This document shows positions 34,083-49,775 of a stretch of DNA of 64,000 nt, piece after piece (within the stretch, counting starts at the first letter, position 1; each line of letters begins with the position of its first letter). The notes under the pieces are model-generated. The model did no database searches and was not told the DNA's origin. It saw nothing but the letters and a program-made list of their open reading frames with translations. Both the position numbers and the translations under genes were made by a program. The DNA lies in the NCBI RefSeq assembly GCF_003664325.1, contig NZ_RCDA01000001.1:1347817-1411816 (forward strand). The letters run 5' to 3'. The DNA is from Alkalispirillum mobile. Lineage in GTDB: Bacteria; Pseudomonadota; Gammaproteobacteria; Nitrococcales; Halorhodospiraceae.

Positions 34083-34819
34083 GCGCGCCCCGCATCCACG
34101 TCGATCAGCGACTGAGCGCGGGCGAGGGCTGCACGCTGCCGGTGACCGCGGCCAACCACCTGCGGGCCTTCCGCCTGCGCCCCGGGGACCCGCTGGTGCT
34201 GTTCAACGGCGAGGGCGGCGAGTACCCGGCCCGGCTGGAGGCCTTGGCGCGGCGTGAAGCGCAGGTGACGGTGCTCGCCCACGACCCGGTGGAGCGGGAG
34301 TCGCCGCTGACCCTCACCCTGGTGCAGGGCATCGCTCGCGGGGAGCGCATGGACTTCACCGTGCAGAAGGCGGTGGAGCTGGGGGTGAGCCGGATCCTGC
34401 CAGTTTTCACCGACAAGGGCGTGGTGAAGCTGGACAGCAAACGCCAGGACAAGCGGCAGCAACACTGGCAGCGGGTGGCGGTGGCCGCCTGCGAGCAGTG
34501 TGGGCGCAACCGGGTGCCGGAAGTGGCCGCCCCGCAGCCGCTGGCAGACGCCTGGTCCGGGTTGGACACGGCCGGTCAGGGGCTGGTGCTGGCGCCCGGC
34601 GGCCGGTCGCTCCAGGCGCTGGCACGCCAGCAGTCCCACCTGAAGGCCGCGTGGTTGCTGATCGGACCGGAAGGGGGGCTCTCCGAGGCGGAGGTGGAAA
34701 AGGCCGTTGGCCAGGGGGCCGAGGCGGTGGGCCTGGGGCCGCGGATCCTGCGCACCGAGACGGCCGGCATCACGGCGCTGGCAGCACTGCAGTTGCTGCA
34801 CGGCGACCTGGCCGGCTGA
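34079..34819 (+). CDS. rsmE: 16S rRNA (uracil-1498-N3)-methyltransferase RsmE
   Basis: This 246-residue protein has an N-terminal PUA-like part (HLRAFRLRPGDPLVLF) and a C-terminal SPOUT knot (LIGPEGGLSEAEV, then LGPRILRTETA). It methylates U1498 in 16S rRNA. It is translationally coupled to bioA and converges with chpC, leaving a 40-bp gap. Confidence 0.95.
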   Translation: MSAPRIHVDQRLSAGEGCTLPVTAANHLRAFRLRPGDPLVLFNGEGGEYPARLEALARREAQVTVLAHDPVERESPLTLTLVQGIARGERMDFTVQKAVELGVSRILPVFTDKGVVKLDSKRQDKRQQHWQRVAVAACEQCGRNRVPEVAAPQPLADAWSGLDTAGQGLVLAPGGRSLQALARQQSHLKAAWLLIGPEGGLSEAEVEKAVGQGAEAVGLGPRILRTETAGITALAALQLLHGDLAG

Positions 34820-34859
34820 GCGGGGCCACGCTCAGCCGCGTTGCGGCGCCGCCTGCGCC

Positions 34860-35407
34860 CTAAGCGGAGGGCTTGCTGGCCACGCCGCCCGGGGGCAGTG
34901 CATCCAAAAGGCGGTCCTCCACCAACGTCAGGTCCGGGATCAGCGCCGGCGCCCCGGCCACCATTACCGGGCGTCCGGGCAGTTCCCGCTCCGCCGGCTC
35001 CGTCTCCTCCGGGTCACGCAGGTTATCCCGCCGTATCGCCGCCAGGCGGGGGATATCCTCGGCCGCCACCCCGAAGTAGGGCAGATCCCGGTTATGCTTC
35101 AGCCCCTTGACCACCACGATGCGGCTGGACGGACCCGGCTCCGGCTGCTCCACGCCGTGCGCAAAGCACTGCACCGCCACCAGGGGGAGCGTCATCTCCC
35201 GCCAGGTGAACGCCCCCAGTAACCACTCCGGCACCTGCATGGGATAGGCCTCGGGCGTGACCCAGGTGGTCACCTCCGCCACCACGGAACCGGGCAGGAG
35301 CAACTCGGTACGCCCGGCATCCACAAGCATGGAGGGGATCAGGTCCGCCTGGTCGGCGACCTGGCCGGTCAGGGCCATGGCCCCGGGGTTGTGGATGTCC
35401 GTTTCGC

Positions 35408-35411
<4 letters not shown>
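34860..35411 (-). CDS. chpC: ChpC, CheW-domain protein of the Pil-Chp system
   Basis: This 183-residue protein has a single CheW-like SH3 pair: SMLVDAGRTELLLPGSVVAEV, then PEWLLGAFTWREMTLPLVAV. ChpC is an adaptor in the twitching-motility chemosensory array and links the receptor to ChpA. It starts over the chpA stop (ATGA), the last gene in the minus-strand pilGHIJ-chpA-chpC run. No chpB, chpD or chpE follows. Confidence 0.86.
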
Positions 35412-41585
<6,174 letters not shown>

Positions 41586-41593
<8 letters not shown>

Positions 41594-43265
41594 TTTCCGG
41601 CAGCTTGAAGCCGGCCACGGAGCTGCGCAGGTCGCGCGCCAGGCCGGTGAGGTTACCGATGGAGTTGGCCGTCTCGTTGGTACCCGCGGAGGTCTGGTGG
41701 GTGATCTCCTGGATGACCTTCATGGTATCGGACACGTTGGCGGCGGCATCCGCCTGCTGACGGGAGGCGCCGGAGATGCTCTGGATCAGTGAGGCCAGGT
41801 CATTGGAGACGGACTCGATCTCGCGCAGGGCATCGCCCGCGTTCTCCGCCAGCTGGGCGCCCTCCACCACCCCGGCGGTGCTTTGCTCCATGGAGAGCAC
41901 CGCCTCGTTGGTATCGGTCTGGATGGTCTTGACCAACGCCTCGATCTGCTTGGTGGCGTTACCGGAGCGCTCGGCCAGGCGCTGCACCTCGTCCGCCACC
42001 ACGGCGAAGCCGCGACCGGTCTCGCCGGCCATGGCCGCCTGGATGGAGGCGTTCAGGGCGAGGATGTTGGTCTGGTCGGAGATGTCGTTGATCAGCTCCA
42101 CGATGTTGCCGATCTCCTGGGAGGACTCACCCAGCCGCTTGATGCGCTTGGCGGTCTCCTGGATCTGCTCGCGGATGGTGTCCATGCCCTCGATGGTGGC
42201 GCGCACCGTTTCGGCACCCTTGGTGGCGATATCCACCGCCTGCTGCGCCACCCGGGCGGATTCCTCGGCGTTGCGCGATACCTGGTCGATGGAGGTGGCC
42301 ATGTCCTCAATGGCACCGGAGGCGGAGGTGATCTGCTGCGCCTGGTGATCGGACGCCTCGGCCAGGTGCATGGCGGTCGCCTGGGTCTGCTGGGCCGAGG
42401 AGGAGACCTGCTCGGCGGTGCGGTTGATGGTGGCCACCAGGCTGCGCAGGTTGTCGATGGCGTCGTTGAAGGCGTCGGCGATGGCGCCGGTGATCTCCTC
42501 GCCCACCGACGCCTGGGTGCGCAGATCGCCCTCACGCAGGTCCTCGATCTCGTCGAGCAGCTTGAGGATCGCCTCCTGGTTACGCCGAGACTCCTCGTCG
42601 ACCCGGCGCTTGTCCTGGGCGCGGGCTTCCAGCACCTCGCGGAACACCCGGGTGGAGAACAACGCTGCGGCCATCAGGAAGAGCAGCGCCAGCCCACCAA
42701 CGCCGGCCGCCACGACGGGATGCAGCCAACGGCCGTCCGAGACCTGCCGGAGCAGCCCGCTCAATTCGCCGGCCGGCTCCTGGATCGACCGGCTGGTGTC
42801 ATACAAGCGCCCGGCGGCCTCTACCAGCGCGGAGCCGGGCTCCTCCATCTGCCCGGCCACTTCCAGCTCGGACAAGAGCCCCTGGCCGGCGGCCTCCAGC
42901 GCGGTCAGCTCCGCAGCCACCTGCTGGCGGGCGCTGCGCAGCTGCTGCGGGGCGCCGAAATCGGCCAGCGGGTCGCCCTGCTCGAGCTCGGCTGCACGCT
43001 GCCCGGCATCGTTGAGCGCCCGCTCCAGCCGGCCCGCAGCCACCTCACGGCCGCGTTGGGCAGCACTGGCCTCCTCGCGTACAACCGCCAGCGACAGCTC
43101 CAGGCTGCTACTGGCCTCCAGCTGCCCCCGGTCCACCCATTGCAGGTACAGGGTGAGGCCGACCACCACCGCCGCGACCGCGGTGGTGATGACAGCCAGA
43201 AATGTCAGCAACCGGGCCTTCGATTGGGTGGAGCCCTGCTGCGGCTTGTTCTTGGACACCGTCAT
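41586..43265 (-). CDS. pilJ: PilJ, methyl-accepting chemotaxis-type receptor for twitching
   Basis: The protein has 559 residues: transmembrane helix 1 (about 20-42), a helical periplasmic region, transmembrane helix 2 (about 180-203), a HAMP-like part, and a long cytoplasmic coiled coil. The signalling tip is FAVVADEVQRLAERSGNATKQIE. It is shorter than P. aeruginosa PilJ (about 680), apparently in the periplasmic sensor. In that system the receptor senses pilin/surface contact and controls ChpA. It overlaps the chpA start by 8 bases. Confidence 0.92.
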
Positions 43266-43301
43266 ACTGTTTCAACCCTCCATGAGAAACCTGACCCGCC
43301 C

Positions 43302-43862
43302 TCAGGCCGCCACCCGCATGAAACGGGTATTCTGTGCCAGCCGGGTGGGGCGGAAGACCGGCCAGTCGCCGTCCTCCCGCCGGAACACCCCGGATACACA
43401 GCGCGCCAATTCAGGCTTGAGCCCCCCCGGCACTTGCGCCAGCCAGGTTTCGCGATCACAGGGACGCAGGCCCAGCACCTCGTCCACAAGCAGGCCGGCC
43501 ACCACCTCGCCCGAACGCATGATGAGAATGCGCGTCAGATGCGACATGTTGACCGGCCCCAGTTCGAAAAAGCCTTCCAGGTCGATGATGGGGATGAGCA
43601 TGCCGCGGACATTGGCGACCCCCTTCACCCAGTCCAGCGTGTGCGGCACCGGGGTCAACGGCGGGCAGGGCATCACCTCTGCCACTTCGTGCATGGGCAC
43701 CAGGAAGTGACGGCCGGCAAAGCGCACACCGACGCCGTACCAGCCCGCCTCGCCGGCCTCCTCCACGGTGAGGTCCAGCGGATGGGCCCGGCCCATGCGG
43801 TCCAGGGCCCGCAGGGCCTCGAACGCCGATGCCTGTTGCTTGAGCGCCAGCACGTTGGTCAA
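43302..43862 (-). CDS. pilI: PilI, CheW-like adaptor
   Basis: This 186-residue single CheW domain has GVRFAGRHFLVPMHEVAEVM, VKGVANVRGMLIPIIDLEGF and LVDEVLGL. It couples the PilJ receptor to the ChpA kinase. It begins over the pilH stop and ends 37 bases before pilJ. Confidence 0.93.
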   Translation of the reverse strand: MTNVLALKQQASAFEALRALDRMGRAHPLDLTVEEAGEAGWYGVGVRFAGRHFLVPMHEVAEVMPCPPLTPVPHTLDWVKGVANVRGMLIPIIDLEGFFELGPVNMSHLTRILIMRSGEVVAGLLVDEVLGLRPCDRETWLAQVPGGLKPELARCVSGVFRREDGDWPVFRPTRLAQNTRFMRVAA

Positions 43863-44224
43863 CCACCCAGCGCCGCGCGGATTTTCTCGAGGAGTTCCTC
43901 TTTCTCCACCGGCTTGGCAATGTAATCGACCGCGCCCTGGCGCTTCGCCCAGATCCGGTCGGTGGCCTGATCCTTGCTGCTGACCATGATGACCGGGATG
44001 GAGGCGGTATCGGCGTCGCGGTTGAGTCGGCGGGTAGCCTGGAAGCCGTTCATGCCGGGCATCACGATATCCATCAGGATGAGGTCCGGTCGGCTGCCGC
44101 GGGCCTTCTCTATGCCCTGCTCACCATCAGCGGCCTCAATGAGCTGATGCCCCTCCGGCTCTAGGATGGCCTTGATGGCGTGAAGATCAGTGGGTGAATC
44201 ATCAATCACCAGGATGCGCGCCAT
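43859..44224 (-). CDS. pilH: PilH, response regulator
   Basis: This 121-residue single-domain REC protein has acidic DD at 8-9, phospho-Asp at 52 (LMDIVMPGMNG) and Lys at 104 (YIAKP). It acts with PilG downstream of ChpA. In P. aeruginosa, PilH is linked to retraction or acts as a phosphate sink. Confidence 0.94.
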   Translation of the reverse strand: MARILVIDDSPTDLHAIKAILEPEGHQLIEAADGEQGIEKARGSRPDLILMDIVMPGMNGFQATRRLNRDADTASIPVIMVSSKDQATDRIWAKRQGAVDYIAKPVEKEELLEKIRAALGG

Positions 44225-44302
44225 GGCGAGAACTCCCCTTCCTTAGATACTATCCTTGATTGTGTCGCGTCCCCGGCCGCCGAGCGGCAGGCAACGCAGC
44301 GC

Positions 44303-44707
44303 TTATACCGCCTGCCCCAGATGCCGCCGGATCGCATCCAGCAATTCGCCCCGGGTAAACGGTTTGGTGAGGTACTGCTCGGAACCGACAATGCGCCCCC
44401 GCGCCCGGTCGAACAGGCTATCCTTGCTGGAGAGCATGATGACCGGTGTGTTGCGGAAAGCGGCGTTGTTCTTGATCAGGGCGCAGGTCTGGTAGCCGTC
44501 CAGGCGGGGCATCATGATGTCGATGAAGATGATATCCGGCCGGTGATCGGCGATCTTGGCCAGGGCCTCGAACCCGTCCGTGGCCGTGATGACCTCGCAG
44601 CCCTCTTTTTTCAGGAGCGTCTCGGCCGTGCGCCGGATGGTCTTGCTGTCGTCAATGACCATCACCTTGAGGCCCGTTACTCCCTGTGCTGGCGCTTCGC
44701 TATCCAC
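44303..44707 (-). CDS. pilG: PilG, response regulator
   Basis: This 134-residue REC protein has a short N-terminal extension, DD at 19-20, phospho-Asp at 63 (IDIMMPRLDG) and Lys at 115 (YLTKPF). It promotes pilus extension. It is the first gene of the chp run and divergent from gshB, with a 221-bp intergenic space that must hold both promoters. The pilG-gshB pairing is as in Pseudomonas. Confidence 0.95.
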   Translation of the reverse strand: MDSEAPAQGVTGLKVMVIDDSKTIRRTAETLLKKEGCEVITATDGFEALAKIADHRPDIIFIDIMMPRLDGYQTCALIKNNAAFRNTPVIMLSSKDSLFDRARGRIVGSEQYLTKPFTRGELLDAIRRHLGQAV

Positions 44708-44928
44708 CCGCTCCCCCGTGATGACATGGCAGAAATCGTTGCGTCACGACCCGGGTCACGAAAATTGGGTCGCAAGAAAATCCCTGTCGACGTATTTACC
44801 ATAGGTCTCCAGCCCAATACTACCTTGTGTCAGGGTGGGTACTCCCGTACACCGCCGGCCACACGCGGTATCATGCGCGAGTCGGAACACTTTGAAAATG
44901 GCACCGCCACTAGCGCGAGGGAGCCTGC

Positions 44929-45873
44929 ATGAGCGTAAGACTGGGCGTGGTCATGGACCCCATCCACGCGATCAAACCCTGGAAAGACACCACCCTGGCC
45001 CTGTTGCTGGAGGCCAGTCGCCGCGGCTGGGCACTGCACTACCTGGAAACCGGCGACCTGGCCCTCCGCGACGGCCAGCCCCTGGGGCGCAGCCGCCCGC
45101 TGACCGTCCGCGACGACAACGCAGACTGGTTCGACCTCGGGGAGGCGGACTGGGCCCCGCTGTCGGAGCTGGACGCGGTGCTGATGCGCAGCGACCCGCC
45201 GGTGGACACCGAGTACGTCTACGCCACCCACGTGCTGGAGCTGGCGGAGCTCCAAGGCGTGCAGGTGGTCAACCGCCCGCAGGCCCTGCGGGACTGCAAC
45301 GAGAAGCTGTTTACCGCCCAGTTCCCGCAGTGCTGCGCGCCCACGCTGGTCAGCGCCGATGCGCACCAACTGCGCGCCTTCATCGCCGAACACGGGCATA
45401 CGGTACTCAAGCCGCTGGACGCCATGGGCGGCGCCTCGATTTTCGTGGTGCGCGCCGGCGACCCGAACACCAGCGTCATCCTGGAGACCCTGACCCGGCA
45501 GGGCAGCATCCAGATCATGGCCCAGCGCTACTTGCCGGAGATCAAGTCGGGCGACAAGCGCATCCTTATGATTGGCGGTGAACCACTGCCGTGGGCACTG
45601 GCACGTATTCCGGCCGAGGGCGAGACCCGGGGCAACCTGGCGGCCGGCGGCAAGGGCGTGGGGGTCGACCTGACTGACCGGGACCGCTGGATCTGCGAGC
45701 AGGTGGCCCCGGAGTTGCGCCGCCGCGGGCTGGATTTCGTGGGCCTGGACGTGATCGGTGATTACCTCACGGAGATCAACGTGACCAGCCCCACCTGCGT
45801 GCGCGAGCTGGATGAGATCTACGACACCCGCATTGCCGCGCGCCTGATGGATGTCATCGAAAGCCGCCTATGA
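44929..45873 (+). CDS. gshB: Glutathione synthetase
   Basis: This 314-residue ATP-grasp enzyme has MDPIHAIKPWKDTT at the N terminus, VLKPLDAMGGASIFVV, QRYLPEIKSGDKRILMI and ITEINVTSPTCVREL. It joins gamma-glutamylcysteine to glycine. GAGGGAG precedes the ATG. Its stop overlaps apbE (ATGA), the first gene of a three-gene insertion not seen in the Pseudomonas cluster. Confidence 0.98.
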   Translation: MSVRLGVVMDPIHAIKPWKDTTLALLLEASRRGWALHYLETGDLALRDGQPLGRSRPLTVRDDNADWFDLGEADWAPLSELDAVLMRSDPPVDTEYVYATHVLELAELQGVQVVNRPQALRDCNEKLFTAQFPQCCAPTLVSADAHQLRAFIAEHGHTVLKPLDAMGGASIFVVRAGDPNTSVILETLTRQGSIQIMAQRYLPEIKSGDKRILMIGGEPLPWALARIPAEGETRGNLAAGGKGVGVDLTDRDRWICEQVAPELRRRGLDFVGLDVIGDYLTEINVTSPTCVRELDEIYDTRIAARLMDVIESRL

Positions 45874-46919
45874 CATTGACCCCGCCGATGCGCTCGCTGG
45901 CCCTGCTGCTCGCCCTGCTCCTGCTGACTGCCTGCAGCAGCGAGGAGCCGCAACACCGGGAGCGTTTTTACGCCATGGGCACGCTGGTCGAGGTGAGCAT
46001 CCTGGGCCAGCCGGAGCGCACGGCCAGCGAGGCGGCCGACCGCGTCCGTCGCCTGCTGGAGGACTACCAGGCGCGCTGGCATCCGGCCGGCGACGGCGAA
46101 CTCGGGCGCATCAACCGGGCGCTGGCCGCCGGGGAGTCCGGCCCGCCCGCCAGTGACGAATTGCTCGATTTGCTGGCCGAGGGCCGGGAGCTGGAATCGC
46201 TCACCGGCGGGCTGTTCAGCCCCGCCATCGGCAAGCTGATCCGGCTCTGGGGGTTCGAGGGCGACGGCAGCGAGGGCCGCGTCCCCGAGGAGACGACCCT
46301 CGAGGACTGGCTGGCGGACCGCCCCACCCTCGCCGCCCTGCGCCAGGAAGACGGCCGCCTGGCCAGTGACAACCGCCAGTTACAGCTCAACCTCGGCGGG
46401 TACGCCAAGGGCCATAGCATCGGCAAGGCCATTGAGCACCTGCGGGAACAGGGCATCAGCCGCGCCGTGGTCAATGTCGGCGGCGACCTGGTCACCCTGG
46501 GCCAGCCGCGGGACCGCCGCTGGCGGATCGGCATCCGCCACCCCCACCAGGAGGGCATCATCGCCTCCCTGGAGATCGGCAGCGGGACGGCGGTGTTTAC
46601 CTCCGGTGATTACGAGCGGGACTTCGAGCACGAAGGTGAGCGCTACCACCACATCCTCGACCCCCGGACAGGGCGCCCGGCGCAGGGCCTCAGTGCCGCC
46701 ACCGTGGTCCACGACGACCCGGTCCGGGCCGACGCCGCCAGCACGGCCCTCATGCTGGCCGGCCCGGAGGACTGGCCGGCGATGGCACGGCGACTGGGCG
46801 TCACCCGGGTCATGCTGGTCGAGCCGGACGGTCGCATCCACCTCACCGACTCCATGGCGGCGCTACTGCAGGTGGAGCAGGACCCGGAGGCCGGCGTACA
46901 GCGCTGGCCAGACCCGTGA
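45870..46919 (+). CDS. apbE: FAD:protein FMN transferase (ApbE), lipoprotein
   Basis: This 349-residue protein starts with a lipoprotein signal (LLLLTAC, Cys22), so it faces the periplasm. ApbE motifs follow: ERFYAMGTLVEVSI, LNLGGYAKGHSIGKAI, VVNVGGDLVTLG and HHILDPRTGRPA. It attaches FMN to a Thr/Ser in electron-transfer proteins such as NqrB/NqrC and RnfD/RnfG. The next two genes (NusG domain II and Gx transporter) form a recurrent partnership with ApbE in flavin-transfer loci. Confidence 0.95.
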   Translation: MTLTPPMRSLALLLALLLLTACSSEEPQHRERFYAMGTLVEVSILGQPERTASEAADRVRRLLEDYQARWHPAGDGELGRINRALAAGESGPPASDELLDLLAEGRELESLTGGLFSPAIGKLIRLWGFEGDGSEGRVPEETTLEDWLADRPTLAALRQEDGRLASDNRQLQLNLGGYAKGHSIGKAIEHLREQGISRAVVNVGGDLVTLGQPRDRRWRIGIRHPHQEGIIASLEIGSGTAVFTSGDYERDFEHEGERYHHILDPRTGRPAQGLSAATVVHDDPVRADAASTALMLAGPEDWPAMARRLGVTRVMLVEPDGRIHLTDSMAALLQVEQDPEAGVQRWPDP

Positions 46920-47278
46920 CCTGGACCGACCGGCTGCTGCTGATAACTGCCGTGGCCGGGGTTGCCGCCCTCTACCCCTGGCTGTGGGGCGAGCGGGGCG
47001 GCGAGGCGGAGGCCGTGCGGATCTGGGCCGGCGAGGAGGAGTATGCCCGGTACCCGCTCGATCAGCCGCGACGGGTGGAGGTGCCCGGCCCGCTGGGCAC
47101 CACGGTGGTCGAGATCGCTGAGGGCGGCGCCCGCGTGATCGCCGACCCGGGCCCGCGCCAGATCTGCGTGCGTGCCGGCCGGCTCGACACCCCGGGCGAC
47201 CAGGCGCTCTGCCTGCCCAACCGGGTCACGGTAGAGATCATCGGCGCCGACCCGCGCTACGACAGCATTCACTATTAA
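46916..47278 (+). CDS. NusG domain II-type membrane-anchored protein
   Basis: The protein has 120 residues. An N-terminal transmembrane helix (about 6-25) is followed by a NusG_II beta domain (about 30-118) with the family features PLGTTVVEIAEGGARV, a Cys pair (ICVRAG, ALCLPN) and VTVEIIG. It would lie outside the membrane. Such proteins neighbour apbE and Rnf-type genes and are thought to help in extracytoplasmic flavin chemistry, but their activity is unproven. It overlaps apbE (ATGA) and is followed one base later by the transporter gene. Confidence 0.82.
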   Translation: MTWTDRLLLITAVAGVAALYPWLWGERGGEAEAVRIWAGEEEYARYPLDQPRRVEVPGPLGTTVVEIAEGGARVIADPGPRQICVRAGRLDTPGDQALCLPNRVTVEIIGADPRYDSIHY

Positions 47279-47279
47279 C

Positions 47280-47825
47280 ATGGCCGCACCCCGCTACCGC
47301 CCCCTGCAAAGCGACCGCGACGACCTGCGCATCGCCACCCTGGCCGCGCTGGCGCTGGCGATCCACGTGGCGGAAGCCGCGCTGCCCAGCCCGCTCCCGG
47401 GCGTCAAACCGGGCCTGGCCAACATCATCACCGTCACCGCCTGCTGGCTGTACGGCTGGCGGGTGGCCGCCTGGATCACGGTGCTGCGGATCGTTGCGGG
47501 CGGCATCCTGGTGGGCACCCTGCTCTCACCCACCTTCTTCCTGAGCCTGGCCGGCGGTCTGGGGGCGCTGGGCGGGCTGGCCCTGGCCCGCGCCCTGCCC
47601 GGCACCGGCCCGGTGGGGTACAGCCTGCTGGCCGCCCTGGCTCACATGGGCGCCCAGTTCACCGCGGCCTGGTGGCTGTTCATCCCCCACCCGGGGCTCT
47701 GGCTACTGTTACCCCCTTTGATGACCGCGGCCATCGTGTTCGGTGTGCTCAACGGTATAATGGCCCAAGCAATGATCCGCGAACTTGGAAGCCAACCGGC
47801 CCGGGACGGCCACGAGGCAACATGA
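47280..47825 (+). CDS. Gx transporter family protein
   Basis: This 181-residue, five- to six-span membrane protein has a conserved VKPGLANIITV segment and a LRIVAGGILVGTLLSPTF stretch. These are typical of the Gx transporter family, often annotated as heptaprenyl diphosphate synthase component I. It resembles the membrane S-component of ECF transporters. With apbE and the NusG_II gene it forms one unit, so flavin or precursor movement is a plausible but unproven role. Its stop overlaps the tonB start. Confidence 0.82.
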   Translation: MAAPRYRPLQSDRDDLRIATLAALALAIHVAEAALPSPLPGVKPGLANIITVTACWLYGWRVAAWITVLRIVAGGILVGTLLSPTFFLSLAGGLGALGGLALARALPGTGPVGYSLLAALAHMGAQFTAAWWLFIPHPGLWLLLPPLMTAAIVFGVLNGIMAQAMIRELGSQPARDGHEAT

Positions 47826-48721
47826 GTCCACCGCCAGCGCAATCCCAAAGCCCGGAGCCTCCTGCCTTCCGGCTCCCGGCCTGGACCGGGACCGACCACG
47901 GGCGCCTGCTCGCGGCGGTGGTGCTGGCAACTTTGCTGCACGTTGCCGTGATCTTCGGCCTCGGTTTCTCCCTGCCGGAACCGGAGCGCAGCGAACAGGC
48001 GCCGCTGATCGACGTGACCCTCAGCCGGTTCGACATGGACGAACCTGAGACCTACGACTTCCTGGCGGAGACCGACCAGGAGGGGGGTGGCGAGGCCGAG
48101 GCGCCTGAACCCTTCGTCCCCGAGGAGCCCGCGCCCCAGGAGACCCCGGAGACCACACCCCCGGAACCGGAACCGGAGCCGGACACCCCGGCCGAATCCC
48201 CCTCACCGGAGCCGGAACTGCTGGCCGAACAGGCCGAGCGGACCGTGCCGGAAACCGACGACGCCGAACGGGAGCCGGAGCCAAGCCAGACCCTGGACCT
48301 GGCCGCGGGGCGGCGCGCCGCGCTGAGCGAGCCGACTCCGGACGAAGCCAACCCCCAGGCGCAAGGCCCCACCCGGGCCTTCATCAGCTCCAGCACCCGC
48401 AGCCACTCGGCCGCCGAGTACATGCGCCAGTGGGTGGCCAAGGTGGAGGACGTGGGCAACCGCAACTACCCCAACGAGGCGCGTCGACGGGGGCTCTCCG
48501 GACGGTTGGTGCTGCAGGTCACCCTGGAGCCGGACGGCCAGGTGGCGGACGTGCGCATCCTGACCCCGTCGCGCCACCGGCTGCTGGATGAGGCGGCGGT
48601 GCGCATCGTCCAGATGGCCGCCCCCTATGCCCGGGTACCGGAAGAGGTCCTGCAGGGCAATGACCAGCTGGTCATCACGCGCACCTGGGAGTTTCTCGGA
48701 GATGACCTCTCGGCGCGTTGA
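47822..48721 (+). CDS. tonB: TonB energy transducer
   Basis: 299 residues from ATG 47822, which overlaps the Gx stop. The order is an N-terminal transmembrane helix (about 27-48), an acidic proline-rich spacer (about 90-150, PEPEPEPDTP) and a C-terminal TonB domain (about 215-299, RRRGLSGRLVLQVTLEPDG, then ITRTWEFLG). It couples the ExbBD proton motor to outer-membrane receptors. In P. aeruginosa the corresponding gene (tonB3) is needed for twitching. No exbB/exbD is in the window. Confidence 0.93.
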   Translation: MSPPPAQSQSPEPPAFRLPAWTGTDHGRLLAAVVLATLLHVAVIFGLGFSLPEPERSEQAPLIDVTLSRFDMDEPETYDFLAETDQEGGGEAEAPEPFVPEEPAPQETPETTPPEPEPEPDTPAESPSPEPELLAEQAERTVPETDDAEREPEPSQTLDLAAGRRAALSEPTPDEANPQAQGPTRAFISSSTRSHSAAEYMRQWVAKVEDVGNRNYPNEARRRGLSGRLVLQVTLEPDGQVADVRILTPSRHRLLDEAAVRIVQMAAPYARVPEEVLQGNDQLVITRTWEFLGDDLSAR

Positions 48722-48772
48722 GCCGGCCTTTGCGACCTTGTCCCCCGGACACGGGACAGGGATACTAAGCGC

Positions 48773-49348
48773 ATGAGCGAGACGAACGACAATGAGGTCT
48801 GGCTGACCAATCAATTCGCGATTGCGATGCCCAGCCTGGCGGACCCGAACTTCACCCACGCCGTGATCTACATCTGTGAGCACGGCCCGGAGGGCGCCAT
48901 GGGGCTGGTGATTAACCACCCCTCCGACCTCAAGTTGCGGGACCTGTTCGAACACATGGACATCGAACCCGGCCCCGAGGCGCCGCTGGACACCCCGGTC
49001 TTCATGGGCGGGCCGGTCCAGCGCGAGCGCGGCTTCGTGTTGCATCCCGCCGGGGGCGACTGGGAGGGATCCGCGCAGGTCTCCCCCGAGATCAGCATCA
49101 CCACCTCGCGGGATATCATTACCGCCCTGGCGCACAACCGCGGCCCGAGCCGCTTCCTGATGGCCCTCGGATACGCCGGCTGGGGCGCCGGCCAGCTCGA
49201 GGAGGAGATGGCCGGCAACGCCTGGCTCACCGTCCCCGCCGATACCGGCATCCTGTTCGACGCCCCGGTGCAGGAGCGCTGGCAGGCCGCGGCGGCGCAA
49301 CTGGGGGTGGACATCAACTGCCTGTCCGGGCAAAGCGGGCATGCCTGA
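48773..49348 (+). CDS. algH: YqgE/AlgH family protein
   Basis: This 191-residue protein has LTNQFAIAMPSLADPNF, GAMGLVINHP, VFMGGPVQRERGFVLH and LGYAGWGAGQLEEEM. These are the complete DUF179 motifs. The family's biochemical role is not settled, although it was named for effects on alginate regulation. It overlaps ruvX by 8 bases, the usual algH-ruvX pair. Confidence 0.95.
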   Translation: MSETNDNEVWLTNQFAIAMPSLADPNFTHAVIYICEHGPEGAMGLVINHPSDLKLRDLFEHMDIEPGPEAPLDTPVFMGGPVQRERGFVLHPAGGDWEGSAQVSPEISITTSRDIITALAHNRGPSRFLMALGYAGWGAGQLEEEMAGNAWLTVPADTGILFDAPVQERWQAAAAQLGVDINCLSGQSGHA

Positions 49349-49775
49349 GCCGGTCACCGGCACCTGGCTGGCTTTTGACCACGGCGGCCGGCGCATCGGG
49401 GTCGCGGTGGGCGAGGCCCTCACCGGCACCGGCCGCGCGCTGTGCACCCTCGCCGCCCGCGACGGACAGCCGGACTGGGAAAGGGTCGCCCGGCTGCTCG
49501 ACGAATGGCGCCCCGCAGGACTGGTGGTCGGCCTGCCCCTGCACGCCGACGGCAGTGACTCCCACAGCACCCGCGCCGCGCGGAAGTTCGCCCAACGCCT
49601 GCATGGCCGGCACGGGCTGCGCGTCGAGCTGGTGGACGAACGGCTCTCCTCCCACGAGGCAGAGGCACGCCTCGCGGAACGGGGCGGCCGCGGCGCCCGT
49701 CAGCCGGGCGCGCTGGACAGCGAAGCGGCACGGGTCATCCTGGAAACCTGGTTCAACCAACAGGGGTGCATATGA
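49341..49775 (+). CDS. ruvX: Holliday junction resolvase-like protein RuvX (YqgF)
   Basis: This 144-residue RNase H-fold protein has AFDHGGRRIGVAVGE with the first catalytic Asp, VVGLPLHADGS and ELVDERLSSHEAE, and a final DSEAARVILETW with the last acidic residue. YqgF proteins are putative resolvases and pre-16S rRNA processing nucleases. The stop overlaps the pyrR ATG. Confidence 0.95.
   Translation: MPEPVTGTWLAFDHGGRRIGVAVGEALTGTGRALCTLAARDGQPDWERVARLLDEWRPAGLVVGLPLHADGSDSHSTRAARKFAQRLHGRHGLRVELVDERLSSHEAEARLAERGGRGARQPGALDSEAARVILETWFNQQGCI

Noticed and set aside
41883-43925. 680-codon plus-strand open frame opposite pilJ-pilI
   Set aside because: Antisense to motif-complete PilJ and PilI; spans both genes and their gap.
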